Shown piece by piece: positions 33,798 through 44,200 of a stretch of 64,000 nucleotides of DNA. Every line of letters begins with the position of its first letter. The first letter of the stretch is position 1. The position numbers were made by a program, and so were the translations under genes. A model generated the notes under the pieces. That model made no database searches. It was not told the origin of the DNA and was given only the letters and a program-made list of their open reading frames with translations. The DNA comes from Cryomorpha sp963748925 (GTDB lineage: Bacteria; Bacteroidota; Bacteroidia; Flavobacteriales_D; Cryomorphaceae): positions 502,603-566,602 of the forward strand of contig CAVVKG010000008.1 of NCBI GenBank assembly GCA_963748925.1. Reading direction: 5' to 3'.

Positions 33798-35742
33798 AGC
33801 TTTTCTCTAAATTGAAGTGAAAGAATATTTTAGTTCCATTAATGATTTCTTCGCGCATTGATCCTCTTAGTTGGCTTGTGAGAAGGGACACGAGCTGACT
33901 TCCAAAACCGGTTCCCTGGGTAATTTGGCTTTTGCCAACGCCATTATCGGCAACTTCCAGAAGCAGACTGCCCTCCGCATCTTTCTTGAGCTGAATCATC
34001 ACGTTTCCGCTCATTCCGTCAGGAAATGCATATTTTAAAGTGTTTGTAAGTAGTTCGTTAACTATAAGTCCCAATGGCACCGCCGTATCAATATCAACAT
34101 CCAGTCGATCCATTGCGCAATCTATGGTTACACGGTCTTCGGCACCAAAAGAATCGAGAATACTCTCGCTGAGGTTTAGAAAATAATCCTTCATTTCTAT
34201 GGCTCCCAGATTTGTGCCCATATAAAGCTTCTGGTGAACGATACCAATTGAATGCACCCTGTTTTGCCCTTCGAGCATTGCGGCTTTTACATCCATATTG
34301 TCAATTTGTGCTGATTGCAACTCGAGCAAGCTTGATACCACCTCGAGATTGTTTTTCACCCTATGGTGAATCTCTTTAAGCAATAGCTCATTCTCTTTAT
34401 TTTTCGCTTGAAGTAAAATATTGGTTTTCGTTCTAATGCGATAACTTCGGTATAGGAAGAATAAGAATCCGGCAAGTAGAATTACCGCTCCCGCAGTGAG
34501 CCATTGCACTTTGCTGCGCTGGCCGAGCTGAAGGAATTGAGCTTGAATTGTAGCTTCTTTTTTTTCTGTTTCATATTGAGTGCGGAGTTCGGAAACCACA
34601 GCGTCACTTTTTTCTGAAAGGATGCTGTCATGGAGTGCACGAGCTTTTTTCTCATAAGTCCAGGCTGATTTGTAGTCGCCCAGCTCGCCATAAATAGTGG
34701 CTGCATGGTTGTAATTCTCTACCAGGTTTGATACGTTTCCATCTTCTTCCTGCATATTAATGGTGGCTAGTTGGTAGGGCAGAGCTCCTTCAAAGTCGCC
34801 CATAAGGAAGGTGGTTTCGCCGAGGTTTGCAGTTACTGCAGCTATTCCATTGCGGTAGTTGGCTTCTTTTCCAAACTTCAAACATTCTTTATAGGCAACT
34901 AAGGCTTCTTCATATCTGCCCAAACGCTTTAGGGCATTCCCGCGGCAGTTTATAATATCTGCCAAATGCATAGCTCCTATTTTAATCTCTAAGCCCAAAT
35001 CCCGAGACTTGTTGTAGTACTTAAGCGCTTTTTCAAAATCATAAGCTGAAAGAGCAGCATCACCCACACCTCGGTAAGCATAAAACAATTCATGATCCAG
35101 ATTATTAGTCTCGCAAATACTCACGGATTTTAATGCATATTCAAGAGCTTCATCAGGCCTGCCTTGTATCATTAAATCTTCTGAAACTCTGCTCAATGCT
35201 CCTGCAATACCAAGATTGTCTTCAAGTTCTTCCATCAAGCGAAGGGCCTTCAGGTCGCAATTCATGGCTTCCTGAATATTTCCTTTGCGCTTATTTACCC
35301 ATCCTATTTTAAAAAGGGTGGTAGCCTGACCTCTTTTGTTATCTATTGCTGTATAACCTGCCAAAGCTTTATCGAAATAAAGGGTTGCACTATCGAGTTT
35401 TAACAGGTTGGCATACATGCGGCCATGCATTTCAAAAAACTTCGGCTTGCGTATTTCGTCGTTTGAACTTACTGCAAGTGCTACACCTTGACTCGTATAA
35501 ATCAAGGCCTGATTGAGGTCGCTCATAAAGGCGAGATCGATCATTTGCTCGAGAATATCGAGTTTTTCAGCCACCACTGTTTCAGCATGAAATCGTGCTT
35601 GAAGGCTGTCGGCTTGAGCATTTTGAGAGAAGCAAAGTGGTATGCCTGAGATAAAAGCCGTTAAGAAAAGCAGAATTCGAATTCTGAGATGAACGCAGCG
35701 AACTCCACATATAGGAGCTGTTTCAGTATTCTTGACGGTCAT
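33787..35742 (-). CDS. TPR-containing sensor histidine kinase (HisKA_2 type)
   Basis: 651 residues. Signal peptide (ILLFLTAFISGIPLCFSQ), about seven TPR repeats (residues ~60-390: for example GDFEGALPYQLATINMQEEDG), one membrane span (LTAGAVILLAGFLFFLYRSY, near 420), a HisKA_2 dimerisation helix with the phospho-acceptor in LLKEIHHRVKNNLEVVSSLLELQ (near 457), and an ATP-binding domain with N box VNELLTNTLKYAFP and G boxes DNGVGK, GTGFGSQL. The TPR region faces the periplasm. Partner of the LytTR regulator. Confidence 0.92.
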   Translation of the reverse strand: MTVKNTETAPICGVRCVHLRIRILLFLTAFISGIPLCFSQNAQADSLQARFHAETVVAEKLDILEQMIDLAFMSDLNQALIYTSQGVALAVSSNDEIRKPKFFEMHGRMYANLLKLDSATLYFDKALAGYTAIDNKRGQATTLFKIGWVNKRKGNIQEAMNCDLKALRLMEELEDNLGIAGALSRVSEDLMIQGRPDEALEYALKSVSICETNNLDHELFYAYRGVGDAALSAYDFEKALKYYNKSRDLGLEIKIGAMHLADIINCRGNALKRLGRYEEALVAYKECLKFGKEANYRNGIAAVTANLGETTFLMGDFEGALPYQLATINMQEEDGNVSNLVENYNHAATIYGELGDYKSAWTYEKKARALHDSILSEKSDAVVSELRTQYETEKKEATIQAQFLQLGQRSKVQWLTAGAVILLAGFLFFLYRSYRIRTKTNILLQAKNKENELLLKEIHHRVKNNLEVVSSLLELQSAQIDNMDVKAAMLEGQNRVHSIGIVHQKLYMGTNLGAIEMKDYFLNLSESILDSFGAEDRVTIDCAMDRLDVDIDTAVPLGLIVNELLTNTLKYAFPDGMSGNVMIQLKKDAEGSLLLEVADNGVGKSQITQGTGFGSQLVSLLTSQLRGSMREEIINGTKIFFHFNLEKSYGG

Positions 35743-36256
35743 TGATTGGTTTAATATGAATTGGAAAGATAGTAAATATCACAATACAATTCCACTCCTT
35801 TTTAAAATACCCTAAAACCCGGTGGAAACTCCATCTCCATATTTCATTTTATGTCGACCTGAATTTTGTGGATGGGTTTTAACAGGTGAAATATTTGTTC
35901 GGACGAAGAAAATGTCATTTCGGTCAATAAAAAAGGTGCTAGGGTAAACTGTGAGAAAATAAAAGAGAGCATGTAAGTACATTTAGTAAAAATCAGGCTA
36001 TCCAAACATTGAAAATTTGCCGAAAGGTATAATTGATAACCAATAAAGTTAAAACAACCAAAAACCCGATCAACACCGCCATAGCATTTATCTAATATCA
36101 TTTGCTATGTGCGGTTGCGATCAAGCCAAACTAGATCTAACCAAACTAAATGTGTTGCCATTCTTAGGAAGCACGAAACCGCAAGGGATGATTTAATGAA
36201 CAAAAGAAAAGGCCTTAATAGCACACAGTAAAACCAACCTAACCAAAAGAATAACC
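35743..36256. other. Gene-free stretch
   Basis: About 510 AT-rich bases between the divergent kinase and epimerase genes; should hold both promoters. A minus-strand frame of 85 codons (35844-36101) has no protein character. Repeated words AACCAAAC/CTAACC occur near 36120-36250. No RNA gene or hairpin stands out. Confidence 0.5.
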
Positions 36257-37186
36257 ATGAAAACAGTAGGGATAATAGGAGGTTCTGGCTTTATCGGCAG
36301 CCATATTACAAAGCGCTTTTTGGAGGAGGGATACGCTGTAAAAGTTTCAGCTACGGACCTTTCGAAGGCAGAAAAGTATCGGCACCTCAAGCTCTTGCCC
36401 GGGGCAGATAAACTGGAAATTGCACCCCTGAAAGTTGAGAATAAATTGCAGCTTGAGCGGTTTATTGAAGGTTGCGAAATTGTAATTCATGGTGGTACTC
36501 CTTTCCAGCTCGAATTTAACGATCCTAAGTCTGAATTGCTCGACCCAACCATTCGCGGTACAGAGAATTTTTTGAATGTAATCCATGAAAACGGAAAAGT
36601 TAATAAAGTGGTATTTATTGCTTCAGTAGGAGCTTTTAATACAAATTTTCCGCTTCCGGCAAATGGCAAGGCTGAATATGATAAGGTAAGTGAGCGTACG
36701 GAACGGTTTATTAGCGAAGAGAGCCACCCTTATGCACAGGCCAAGTTTATGGCCAATCGAACAGTTCAGAAATTCATAGCTGATCATCCCCATCCTGCTT
36801 TTGAAATAAGCTCCGTTTCGCCTACAATGGTAATGGGGAAATCCTTATCAAAACGTGAAGATTCAACTTCTACCGGAATGCAATTTCTCATAAAGAATCA
36901 TATCGCCCCCAACGATTTTATGCAGGCTTTGTATGACAACGACGTGGCATTGGCCATAGTAGATGTAAAAGATGTGGCCGAAGCAATTTTTAGACTGGCA
37001 ACGACAAGCGGTTTGCACGGGAAAGACTATTTGCTGTCGAGCGAAACGTATAGTATTTCTGATGTACGCTCTATGCTTAACAACCTAAAGCCAAAAAAAG
37101 AGGGCAAGATGGTTTATGAGAATCTATTAGCCATGCAAGATTTAAAAATCAACTTCAGGCCAGTTGCTGAAACTTTAAAGAACTAA
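36257..37186 (+). CDS. NAD(P)-dependent epimerase/dehydratase (extended SDR)
   Basis: 309 residues. Rossmann start GIIGGSGFIGSHITKRFLEEGY (GxxGxxG), then GGTPF, GTENFLNVIHENGKVNKVVFIASVGA and the catalytic YAQAK (YxxxK). Similar to dihydroflavonol-4-reductase-like SDRs. Substrate not readable. Followed after 55 bases by a small exported protein; possibly one operon. Confidence 0.85.
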   Translation: MKTVGIIGGSGFIGSHITKRFLEEGYAVKVSATDLSKAEKYRHLKLLPGADKLEIAPLKVENKLQLERFIEGCEIVIHGGTPFQLEFNDPKSELLDPTIRGTENFLNVIHENGKVNKVVFIASVGAFNTNFPLPANGKAEYDKVSERTERFISEESHPYAQAKFMANRTVQKFIADHPHPAFEISSVSPTMVMGKSLSKREDSTSTGMQFLIKNHIAPNDFMQALYDNDVALAIVDVKDVAEAIFRLATTSGLHGKDYLLSSETYSISDVRSMLNNLKPKKEGKMVYENLLAMQDLKINFRPVAETLKN

Positions 37187-37241
37187 AGAAATGATAATTC
37201 AAATCAATTTAAACCAAATAACAAGTTAAAACCAAACCATT

Positions 37242-37673
37242 ATGAAAATGATTAAATTATTTACTGTGGCCGTTGTAGCCACAATGATTATCTCACTCAG
37301 CAGCGCTTCTGCGCAAGATGGGAATTACTTTACTGTAACAACCTGGAAGATGCATGTTCCTGAAAATGGAAGCAGAGCCGAAATGCTGGAGCTTCTGCAA
37401 GAATTTACGGATAAGGTGGTAAAAAAGAACACCAAGGTAATCAGTGAACGAGTATTGCACCATGTATCAGGGAATGATATGCGTGATTTGGTCGTGATAA
37501 GCGAATTTGCCAATTGGAATGATATTGATGCATCGGGCAATATGCAGGATGAATTGGTAATGAAAGCATGGCCCGTAGAGAAAGAGCGTGATGAATGGAT
37601 GAAAAGATTTATGAAGTACGTGGTAACTCACTCTGATGAAATTTATCAGGAGTATCCTAAGATGACTAAATAG
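37242..37673 (+). CDS. Exported hypothetical protein
   Basis: 143 residues with a signal peptide (LFTVAVVATMIISLSSASAQ). The mature part (YFTVTTWKMHVPENG, MRDLVVISEFANWNDID, EWMKRFMKYVVTHSDEIY) has the strand-helix pattern of a dimeric ferredoxin-like (ABM/NIPSNAP) fold. No family name assigned. A terminator follows. Confidence 0.6.
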   Translation: MKMIKLFTVAVVATMIISLSSASAQDGNYFTVTTWKMHVPENGSRAEMLELLQEFTDKVVKKNTKVISERVLHHVSGNDMRDLVVISEFANWNDIDASGNMQDELVMKAWPVEKERDEWMKRFMKYVVTHSDEIYQEYPKMTK

Positions 37674-37703
37674 AAGTACTCCATTAAAGAATCTTTTGTG
37701 TTA

Positions 37704-37749
37704 GAAAAAAAAGGTGGGAGGCTCTTGGTGGTGTCTTCCGCCTTTTTTT
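37704..37749 (+). terminator. Terminator
   Basis: Stem AAGGTGGGAG with CTTCCGCCTT (two G-T pairs), 14-base loop, T-run on the plus strand; A-run on the other side. Confidence 0.75.
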
Positions 37750-37849
37750 ATAAGGCATTTAATTACCTGATAAAGAACATTTAAACCTTTTCGCTTTTTC
37801 AGGAGGTTCATCTTTAATTACTATTTATAACTAACCAACCCCTCTCATT

Positions 37850-39166
37850 ATGAAGCCCGCACTTGCACTAGAAGAGAATAAAGATTCGTTAGCTCTTTCC
37901 GAAAATAAAATACTTCGGTATACCACCTTTATACTACTTTATTTCGCTCAGGGAATTTTTGAAGGGTTTGCCTTTTTTGCCGTACCACTTTGGATGGCTG
38001 CCAACGGAAAAACAGCAGGTGAGATTGCAGGTTTTATTGCAGTCCTCATGATTCCGTGGACATTTAAATTTTTAATTGGTCCCATTCTCGATAAATATAC
38101 ATACTTATCTATGGGCAGGAAGCGTCCCTGGATCATTTTTGGTCAGGTGGGCATTTGCCTGACTTTTGTTTCCCTGAGCTTTCTGAATAATCCATTGGAC
38201 TCCATGGGAACCCTTATAATTTTGACTTTTGTTCTTAGTCTGTTCACTGCAGTACAAGATGTAGCTACCGATGGATTGGCAGTAGAAATAACTCCAACAA
38301 ATCAGCAAGGGCGAATGAATGCATTGATGTGGGGCAGCAAAATAGTTTCTATTGCAGTCTGGCTTGCAGCGGGCACTTGGCTAATCAATAATCTGGGTTT
38401 CCAGGATGCCGTCTTGGTTCCGGCAGCAGCGATTCTGGTAGTCTTAATTGGTGTCTTTATTGTTCGCGAACACCCCGGAGAAAAGCAGTTGCCCTGGTCC
38501 GAGGGCAGAGCATCTGAAGAAGCAGTTCTGGTGCAGCATGAGTCCTGGAGATCTCTGTTTAGAACCCTCTTTAAAATGATACTTACCAGGAGTAACCTCT
38601 TGCTTTTATTAGTATTATTACTATTTCAGTTATCGTTTGCATGTGTTGATACTTTAAACAAAATATTTATTGTTCAGGAGGTGCTGTGGACCGATTCAGC
38701 AGCTTCAAACTGGATCGCAACCTGCATCCTTATTTCAGGAGTTGGCGGATTATTATTTGGAGGTTTTTTGCTTAAAAAATACGGTTCTCTCAAAATCGTC
38801 AAGTGGGGCCTGATTACACTCATTCTGCTAGCGGGGTCTATGGCTGTTCTGAAGCCATACTGGCAGTCGCCCGGTCTGATAGAATCCTTTACCTTAATCT
38901 TCAGTTTCGCGTATACAATTTCAACGATTTCTATGCTTGCTCTTGCCATGACGTGTTGTGTGAAGAGTATTGCAGCCACTCAATTTACCGTCTACATGGC
39001 TTTTGCTAATTTAGGAATTATGTCTGGCGCAAAGCTATTGGCGGTCCTGAAAGGCTTTTTAGATTGGCAAATAATTTTCTTAGTCATTTGCATATTGGCT
39101 TTGGTGGTTATCTTTTTCATCAGAAGATTAGAGTTAAGTCCACCTGAAGGTAATTCACAGCCATGA
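37850..39166 (+). CDS. MFS transporter, AmpG/PAT-like
   Basis: 438 residues with about 12 membrane spans. FAQGIFEGFAFFAVPLWM, WTFKFLIGPILDKYTYLSMGRKRPWI (MFS loop 2-3) and VLSLFTAVQDVATDGLAVEI resemble the AmpG/acetyl-CoA transporter (PAT) branch, which carries muropeptides or acyl-CoA. Substrate is uncertain. Its stop overlaps the start of the DUF418 gene, so both are co-translated. Confidence 0.82.
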   Translation: MKPALALEENKDSLALSENKILRYTTFILLYFAQGIFEGFAFFAVPLWMAANGKTAGEIAGFIAVLMIPWTFKFLIGPILDKYTYLSMGRKRPWIIFGQVGICLTFVSLSFLNNPLDSMGTLIILTFVLSLFTAVQDVATDGLAVEITPTNQQGRMNALMWGSKIVSIAVWLAAGTWLINNLGFQDAVLVPAAAILVVLIGVFIVREHPGEKQLPWSEGRASEEAVLVQHESWRSLFRTLFKMILTRSNLLLLLVLLLFQLSFACVDTLNKIFIVQEVLWTDSAASNWIATCILISGVGGLLFGGFLLKKYGSLKIVKWGLITLILLAGSMAVLKPYWQSPGLIESFTLIFSFAYTISTISMLALAMTCCVKSIAATQFTVYMAFANLGIMSGAKLLAVLKGFLDWQIIFLVICILALVVIFFIRRLELSPPEGNSQP

Positions 39167-40422
39167 TTTCTCAAACGAACAAGAGCGTAATAACTCCGAT
39201 AAAGAAGGAGTCTAGAATAGATTTTTTAGATGTTCTGAGAGGTATTGCAATCCTCTTTATTTTTATAGCGAATATTGTCTATTTCTCGGGATATGTGTTT
39301 TTCCCGGAAGAAGGATTGAATCCGAAGGCGCTATTTTTCTTTGATAAACAAATCGAATTGATCATACATACGCTGATCGATGGAAAGTTTTATTCTATTT
39401 TTTCATTGCTATTTGGAATCGGGTGTGTGATTCAATATACAAATCTGCAAAAGCATGGTAAGCCATTTGCACCTTTTTTTAGAAAAAGAATGCTCTGGCT
39501 CCTGGTTTTTGGCTTAATCCATCTTTGTCTTATTTGGCTGGGCGATATTTTGACGCTTTATGCTATCCTGGGATTTTTCCTTGTTTGGTTCGTGAAGCTA
39601 TCAGACAGAAAACTTCTTCAATTTGCTACAGTGCTGATCTTATTGCCAATTTTAAGTTGGCTGGTTCTCAATTTTGTAGATATAAACTTAAGGAAGTTGG
39701 GTGCTCAGCTAGTTGGTGAATACATGAGAAACAATCAATTTCCTTTCACGGAATATAATGGAATTGCATATCCTGACTTTGCGGCTTTTATTTCTAACCC
39801 CAATCTGGTTGATTTTTTCAGGATGAATATTGGAAATACGGCACTGCGAATAGGAAGCATACTTTCGGAAGGGAGAATTTTTAAAGTATTCGGAATCTTC
39901 TTAATTGGAATATGGACAGGTCGACAAATTGTTCATTCGAATTTACTCGAAAACAAGCCTTTTTTAAAGAGGGTAGCCTTTTGGGGAATAATCATTGGTT
40001 TGCCAATAAGTGTATTTAGAACGTACCTTGAGTATTTTGCTCCTTCAGGCGATTTTTTGGGCTTGCTCACCACTATAGCTTATGCCTTGGGTACGGTGCC
40101 GCTTGCATTGGGTTATGCAGCAGTCCTCGCCTTGGTTTACCTTAAGAAACAAAGGGTTTTAAATACTTTCGCACCAGTGGGTAGAATGGCATTATCAAAT
40201 TATATATTCCAAACGTTAATAGCCATAACCATCTTTTACGGAGTGGGATTCGGGTTGGGAGGAAGGCTAGGATACACAGTGATTCTCCTCATTACCGTCG
40301 GTATTTTTTCGCTGCAATTGATCTTTAGTAAATGGTGGCTTTCGCATTTTCGTTTTGGGCCACTTGAGTGGGTATGGAGGCAATTGACTTACGGCAAAAA
40401 ATTAAAAATAAGGAAGGGCTAA
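39163..40422 (+). CDS. DUF418 (YeiB-type) membrane protein
   Basis: 419 residues, about ten membrane spans. Begins RIDFLDVLRGIAILFIFIANI, the family signature, and has a C-terminal DUF418 block (APVGRMALSNYIFQTLIAITIFYG...FSKWWLSHFRFGPLEWVWRQLTYGK). Related to membrane acyltransferases. Coupled to the MFS gene (4-base overlap), which suggests a joint job in envelope or acyl transport. Confidence 0.88.
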   Translation: MISQTNKSVITPIKKESRIDFLDVLRGIAILFIFIANIVYFSGYVFFPEEGLNPKALFFFDKQIELIIHTLIDGKFYSIFSLLFGIGCVIQYTNLQKHGKPFAPFFRKRMLWLLVFGLIHLCLIWLGDILTLYAILGFFLVWFVKLSDRKLLQFATVLILLPILSWLVLNFVDINLRKLGAQLVGEYMRNNQFPFTEYNGIAYPDFAAFISNPNLVDFFRMNIGNTALRIGSILSEGRIFKVFGIFLIGIWTGRQIVHSNLLENKPFLKRVAFWGIIIGLPISVFRTYLEYFAPSGDFLGLLTTIAYALGTVPLALGYAAVLALVYLKKQRVLNTFAPVGRMALSNYIFQTLIAITIFYGVGFGLGGRLGYTVILLITVGIFSLQLIFSKWWLSHFRFGPLEWVWRQLTYGKKLKIRKG

Positions 40423-40596
40423 GCATGTCTCTCTTCTGCTTTCGCGAATAGCGAAGGCCAATCTGCCTTTTTACACAGTTTTATTTTGTGCATAGCGACT
40501 AATGCGATTTATAGAACCTTTATTCTTCCGGCCTGTTATTTCTAAACAAACTGAATCGTTATAACTTTGAATCATTCAAATTGAATTAACACAGCT

Positions 40597-41100
40597 ATGA
40601 GTAACTATAAAAAAGCATATATCGCAGGTGGTTGTTTCTGGGGGATGGAAGATCTTTTTAGAACAAGACCGGGAATAAAAGATACAGAAGTAGGATATAT
40701 CGGTGGAGAGAACGAAAAACCGACCTATAGAAATCATCCGGGACACGCCGAGGGAATTGAACTTACCTACGACCCGAATGAAACTTCATTTGAAGAGATC
40801 TTAGATTATTTTTACAGAATTCACAATCCCACTACCATTGATCAACAAGGTAACGACAGAGGCTCTAGTTACCGATCTGCCATTTTTTATCAAAATGATG
40901 AAGAAAGGAAAACAGCAGAAGAGGTTATTGAAATGGTTGATAAATCAAATAAATGGGATGGAAAAGTGGTAACGACTCTTGAGTCTTACTCTACGTTTTG
41001 GCCGGCAGAGCCGGACCACCAGGATTATTTGGTTAAGAACCCAAACGGATATACGTGCCACTTTGAAAGATTCGAAACTTCGTTTCTGAAGAACGCATAA
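40597..41100 (+). CDS. msrA: Peptide-methionine (S)-S-oxide reductase MsrA
   Basis: 167 residues. Reduces methionine S-sulfoxide in proteins. Catalytic Cys13 in GGCFWGMED, then VGYIGG, GHAEGIELTYDP, DYFYRIHNPTTIDQQGNDRGSSYRSAIFY and DHQDYL, all MsrA signatures. Single gene, ended by the terminator at 41146. Typical length. Confidence 0.95.
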   Translation: MSNYKKAYIAGGCFWGMEDLFRTRPGIKDTEVGYIGGENEKPTYRNHPGHAEGIELTYDPNETSFEEILDYFYRIHNPTTIDQQGNDRGSSYRSAIFYQNDEERKTAEEVIEMVDKSNKWDGKVVTTLESYSTFWPAEPDHQDYLVKNPNGYTCHFERFETSFLKNA

Positions 41101-41145
41101 TTACTGACTTACTTTAGTAAGAATCCGGTTAGAATTTAAAAGCAT

Positions 41146-41176
41146 AAAAAAATCCCTCGCCGCAGCGAGGGATTTT
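41146..41176. terminator. Bidirectional terminator
   Basis: 12-bp stem (AAAATCCCTCGC, CGCA, GCGAGGGATTTT) between the convergent msrA and choice-of-anchor genes. Confidence 0.88.
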
Positions 41177-41209
41177 CATTAATACAGAAATACTTATTTG
41201 AATTACAAT

Positions 41210-44200
41210 TTATCGCGCAATCAGGAATTTCTCGATTACTGTTTCGTTTTGAGTAGTCAATCTATAAGCGTAAACTCCATTTGGTAAATTGTTGCCATTG
41301 AAATCTACACGGTAATCAACTTCTGATTTTACTGTTTGATTAAATAAGGTCGCAACAGTTCTACCGCTCATGTCAAATACTTCAAGTGTTGCAATTCCAT
41401 TTTCTCCGGTTGAGAAAACTACCTGAGAAGTACCGGTTGTTGGATTGGGATAAGATGACAGTTGAACATTGGTCTCAGCAGTTACTGAAGCCAATTCTGG
41501 ACCTGCTGTTTCTGTATCAACTATACATCTTCCTGCCAGGTCACCATTAAACAATGCAAGACCGGTTTCGTAAGTTGCTACGATTTCCAATGTGTTTAAA
41601 TCGAGCTCTTTAAATAATCCACTTCCATTTCCATCCGAAAGGAGAACATTTCCATTTTCCAATACGGAAGCACCATTGATTTCGCTTACAGGTACGTTGA
41701 AGCTGGCTCCTGAAATCACGTTTGTAAATGAAGCCGCACTTCTGTTAATCAACCAAAGCTCGCCATCAACAAATATCAGATCGCCTCCATTCACACTGCG
41801 GTTTGGTCCGAATTGCGTCGCCACACCATCAAAACCGATAGTATAAACTTTGTTTCCAACAGCACCGTAAAGCACGCCTTCGTCAGACATTACCAATGCA
41901 GGGAAACCAGAGAGATTGTTTCCATCCGTATTTTGAATATTTACTGAATTTATAATCGTTCCAGTAGTTACATCATAAGTTCTCAACTCGCTTGTGCCAA
42001 GGATATAAATCTGTTCTCCATTTGGCGAAAGAGCTATATGTGAGCTTGGTAATTCCGATAACAATGTTGTGGTGGTAGCAGAACCATCATTATTCAAGTT
42101 TACCTCTAAAAGTGAGTAAGAACCACCAACCGGCTGATGTGTGTAGTAAAGTTTATAGTCACAACCGTCAACAACTGTTATGTTATCAGAGCATCCTGCA
42201 GCAAGGTCACCATCAAAAGTTGAATAGGTTTCACCGTTAAGTTGCATTTCAAATGAAAGACCATTATTTGCTCCTTCAGCCGATCTGATTTCCAGATTGG
42301 TACTATTCTTAGAAGAAACAATCAAATTACCGTTCGCCATGGTAGCAAGTCCCGTAACATTTTGAGGTACGTTACCGATCATTTGATTTTCTCCGATCGT
42401 GTTTACCTCATAAAGAATACTTGCATTTCTTGATGCTAAGTATAGTCTGCCATCTAAACCAAAGGCGAGGTCTCCACCGGAAACAACTCCTGTAGCAAAA
42501 GGAGAAACAAGACCTGTACCGATATTCACACATACGATTTCGTCAGTATTTGTATCTCCTAAAAGTAGTTTTCCGTCTTGATTGAAAACCGCTGCTGTTA
42601 CTTTCGGCAATGAAATGCTCAAAGGCATTTCTTCACCAAGAGATCCGTTTGGAATCGACACATCCAGTGTTCTGTAATTACCTCCTTGAGATCGAACCAA
42701 ATACAACAAACCATTTGTTTCATTGAATGCTATGTGAACTTCATAATCAACCGATGTCAATTCAGTAAGATTGGCAATGGAATTGTCATTGTCTAAAGCA
42801 ACACCATAAATTGTTGAGATACTATTCTCGTCAACATCGGCTAAGTAATACTGGTAATTTTCACAAGCCACAGGTGTATCCATTCCTTCAAGTCGGATTA
42901 CCGTGATCGTTCCGCTCACCTCATTTGAAACGAGGAGTATGTTTTCACCATTGGGACTGTCTTCTGCTGAAACAAATAAAACACCTTCTGGAGCTAAATC
43001 GCCGAGCTCACCGTCTTCTGTATCTCTATTGTTAAGGTACTGAACGAAAATAGGTTCATTAGGATCAGTTACATCCCAAGCCATAACTCCACCCATTCGC
43101 TCAAGCAGAATGAAGGCATAAGTTCTACCATCTATCACTCCGATAGTCACACCTTCGGGTTCAGGCCCCTTAGCATCACTTCTGCTTTTAAGCTCTAGTT
43201 CATCATCGTTTGAGTTAAATGCTGCAGCCCATACCGGGTCATTTGCAATGGCGCATTCTATCTTGTCACCGCTATCAAACACAAGGTTTCCGGTGCTTGC
43301 ATTCCAGATAGAGAAAGAACGTGCTCCATAAGCATAGAGTTCTTCAAAAAGACCATCTTCATTGTTATCACCATTTGCGGTGGTTACATTTAGTCTTCCA
43401 AGTAGTTCGTCGCGAAGCAGTATATCTGCGAATGGGAATGCTGCCGGATCGAGGTCTAAGTCTTTAGCTCGTTCTTCGTCCACATAACCATCATAATCTC
43501 TTGCGTCACCTTCATTCGCCGTAATTAAATATTCTACTCCACCAATGTTGAATCTGGAAATGGCATCTGGCATGTACATACCTTTTAAGTTACTCCATGC
43601 AGCAAAGAATATAGCATCGTTTCTGTCAGATACATCAAGTTGATTGTCGATGTCGCTCAAGTCTTTATATCCTAGTGGGTAAATATCCGTAACCGTGGCT
43701 GAGGCAATATTTACCACTGCTAAGGCATTGTTCTCTTGTAAGGTAACGTAAGCGGTAAGATTGTCTGCAGATATGGCAATATACTCTGGTTCCAAATCCT
43801 GAGCCACTGAGGCGTTAGGTCCAAAAATTCTCACTCCTGCCAGTCTAAGCATTTCTGCCTGATCATTGAATGACTCAAATCCGGCTTCTGAAACATCCGC
43901 ATTCGTAACCGATTCAATTCCTCCGGAAATATCAATGATGCTAATACTTCCTACAGGGTCTACATCGTAATCGTCATTTGGCTCGCCTTCATTTGCGGTA
44001 AGTACTTTGGTACCGTCGTTATTAAAGGTTACCATATCAGGTAAAAAGCCAACAGTGATGTTGTTCAGCTCATTTCCATCAATGTCTAAGAATAATACAC
44101 TTCCGTTAACACCTGTTTCTTCGGCTTCTACAGCCACTGCAACAAGGCCATTGTAAACAGCAACAGAATTTATGTTCCCGCCAAAAGCACTTATCTCAAT

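Noticed and set aside
41592..41846. 84-codon plus-strand frame inside the choice-of-anchor gene
   Set aside because: Antisense shadow of a long, domain-supported coding region.
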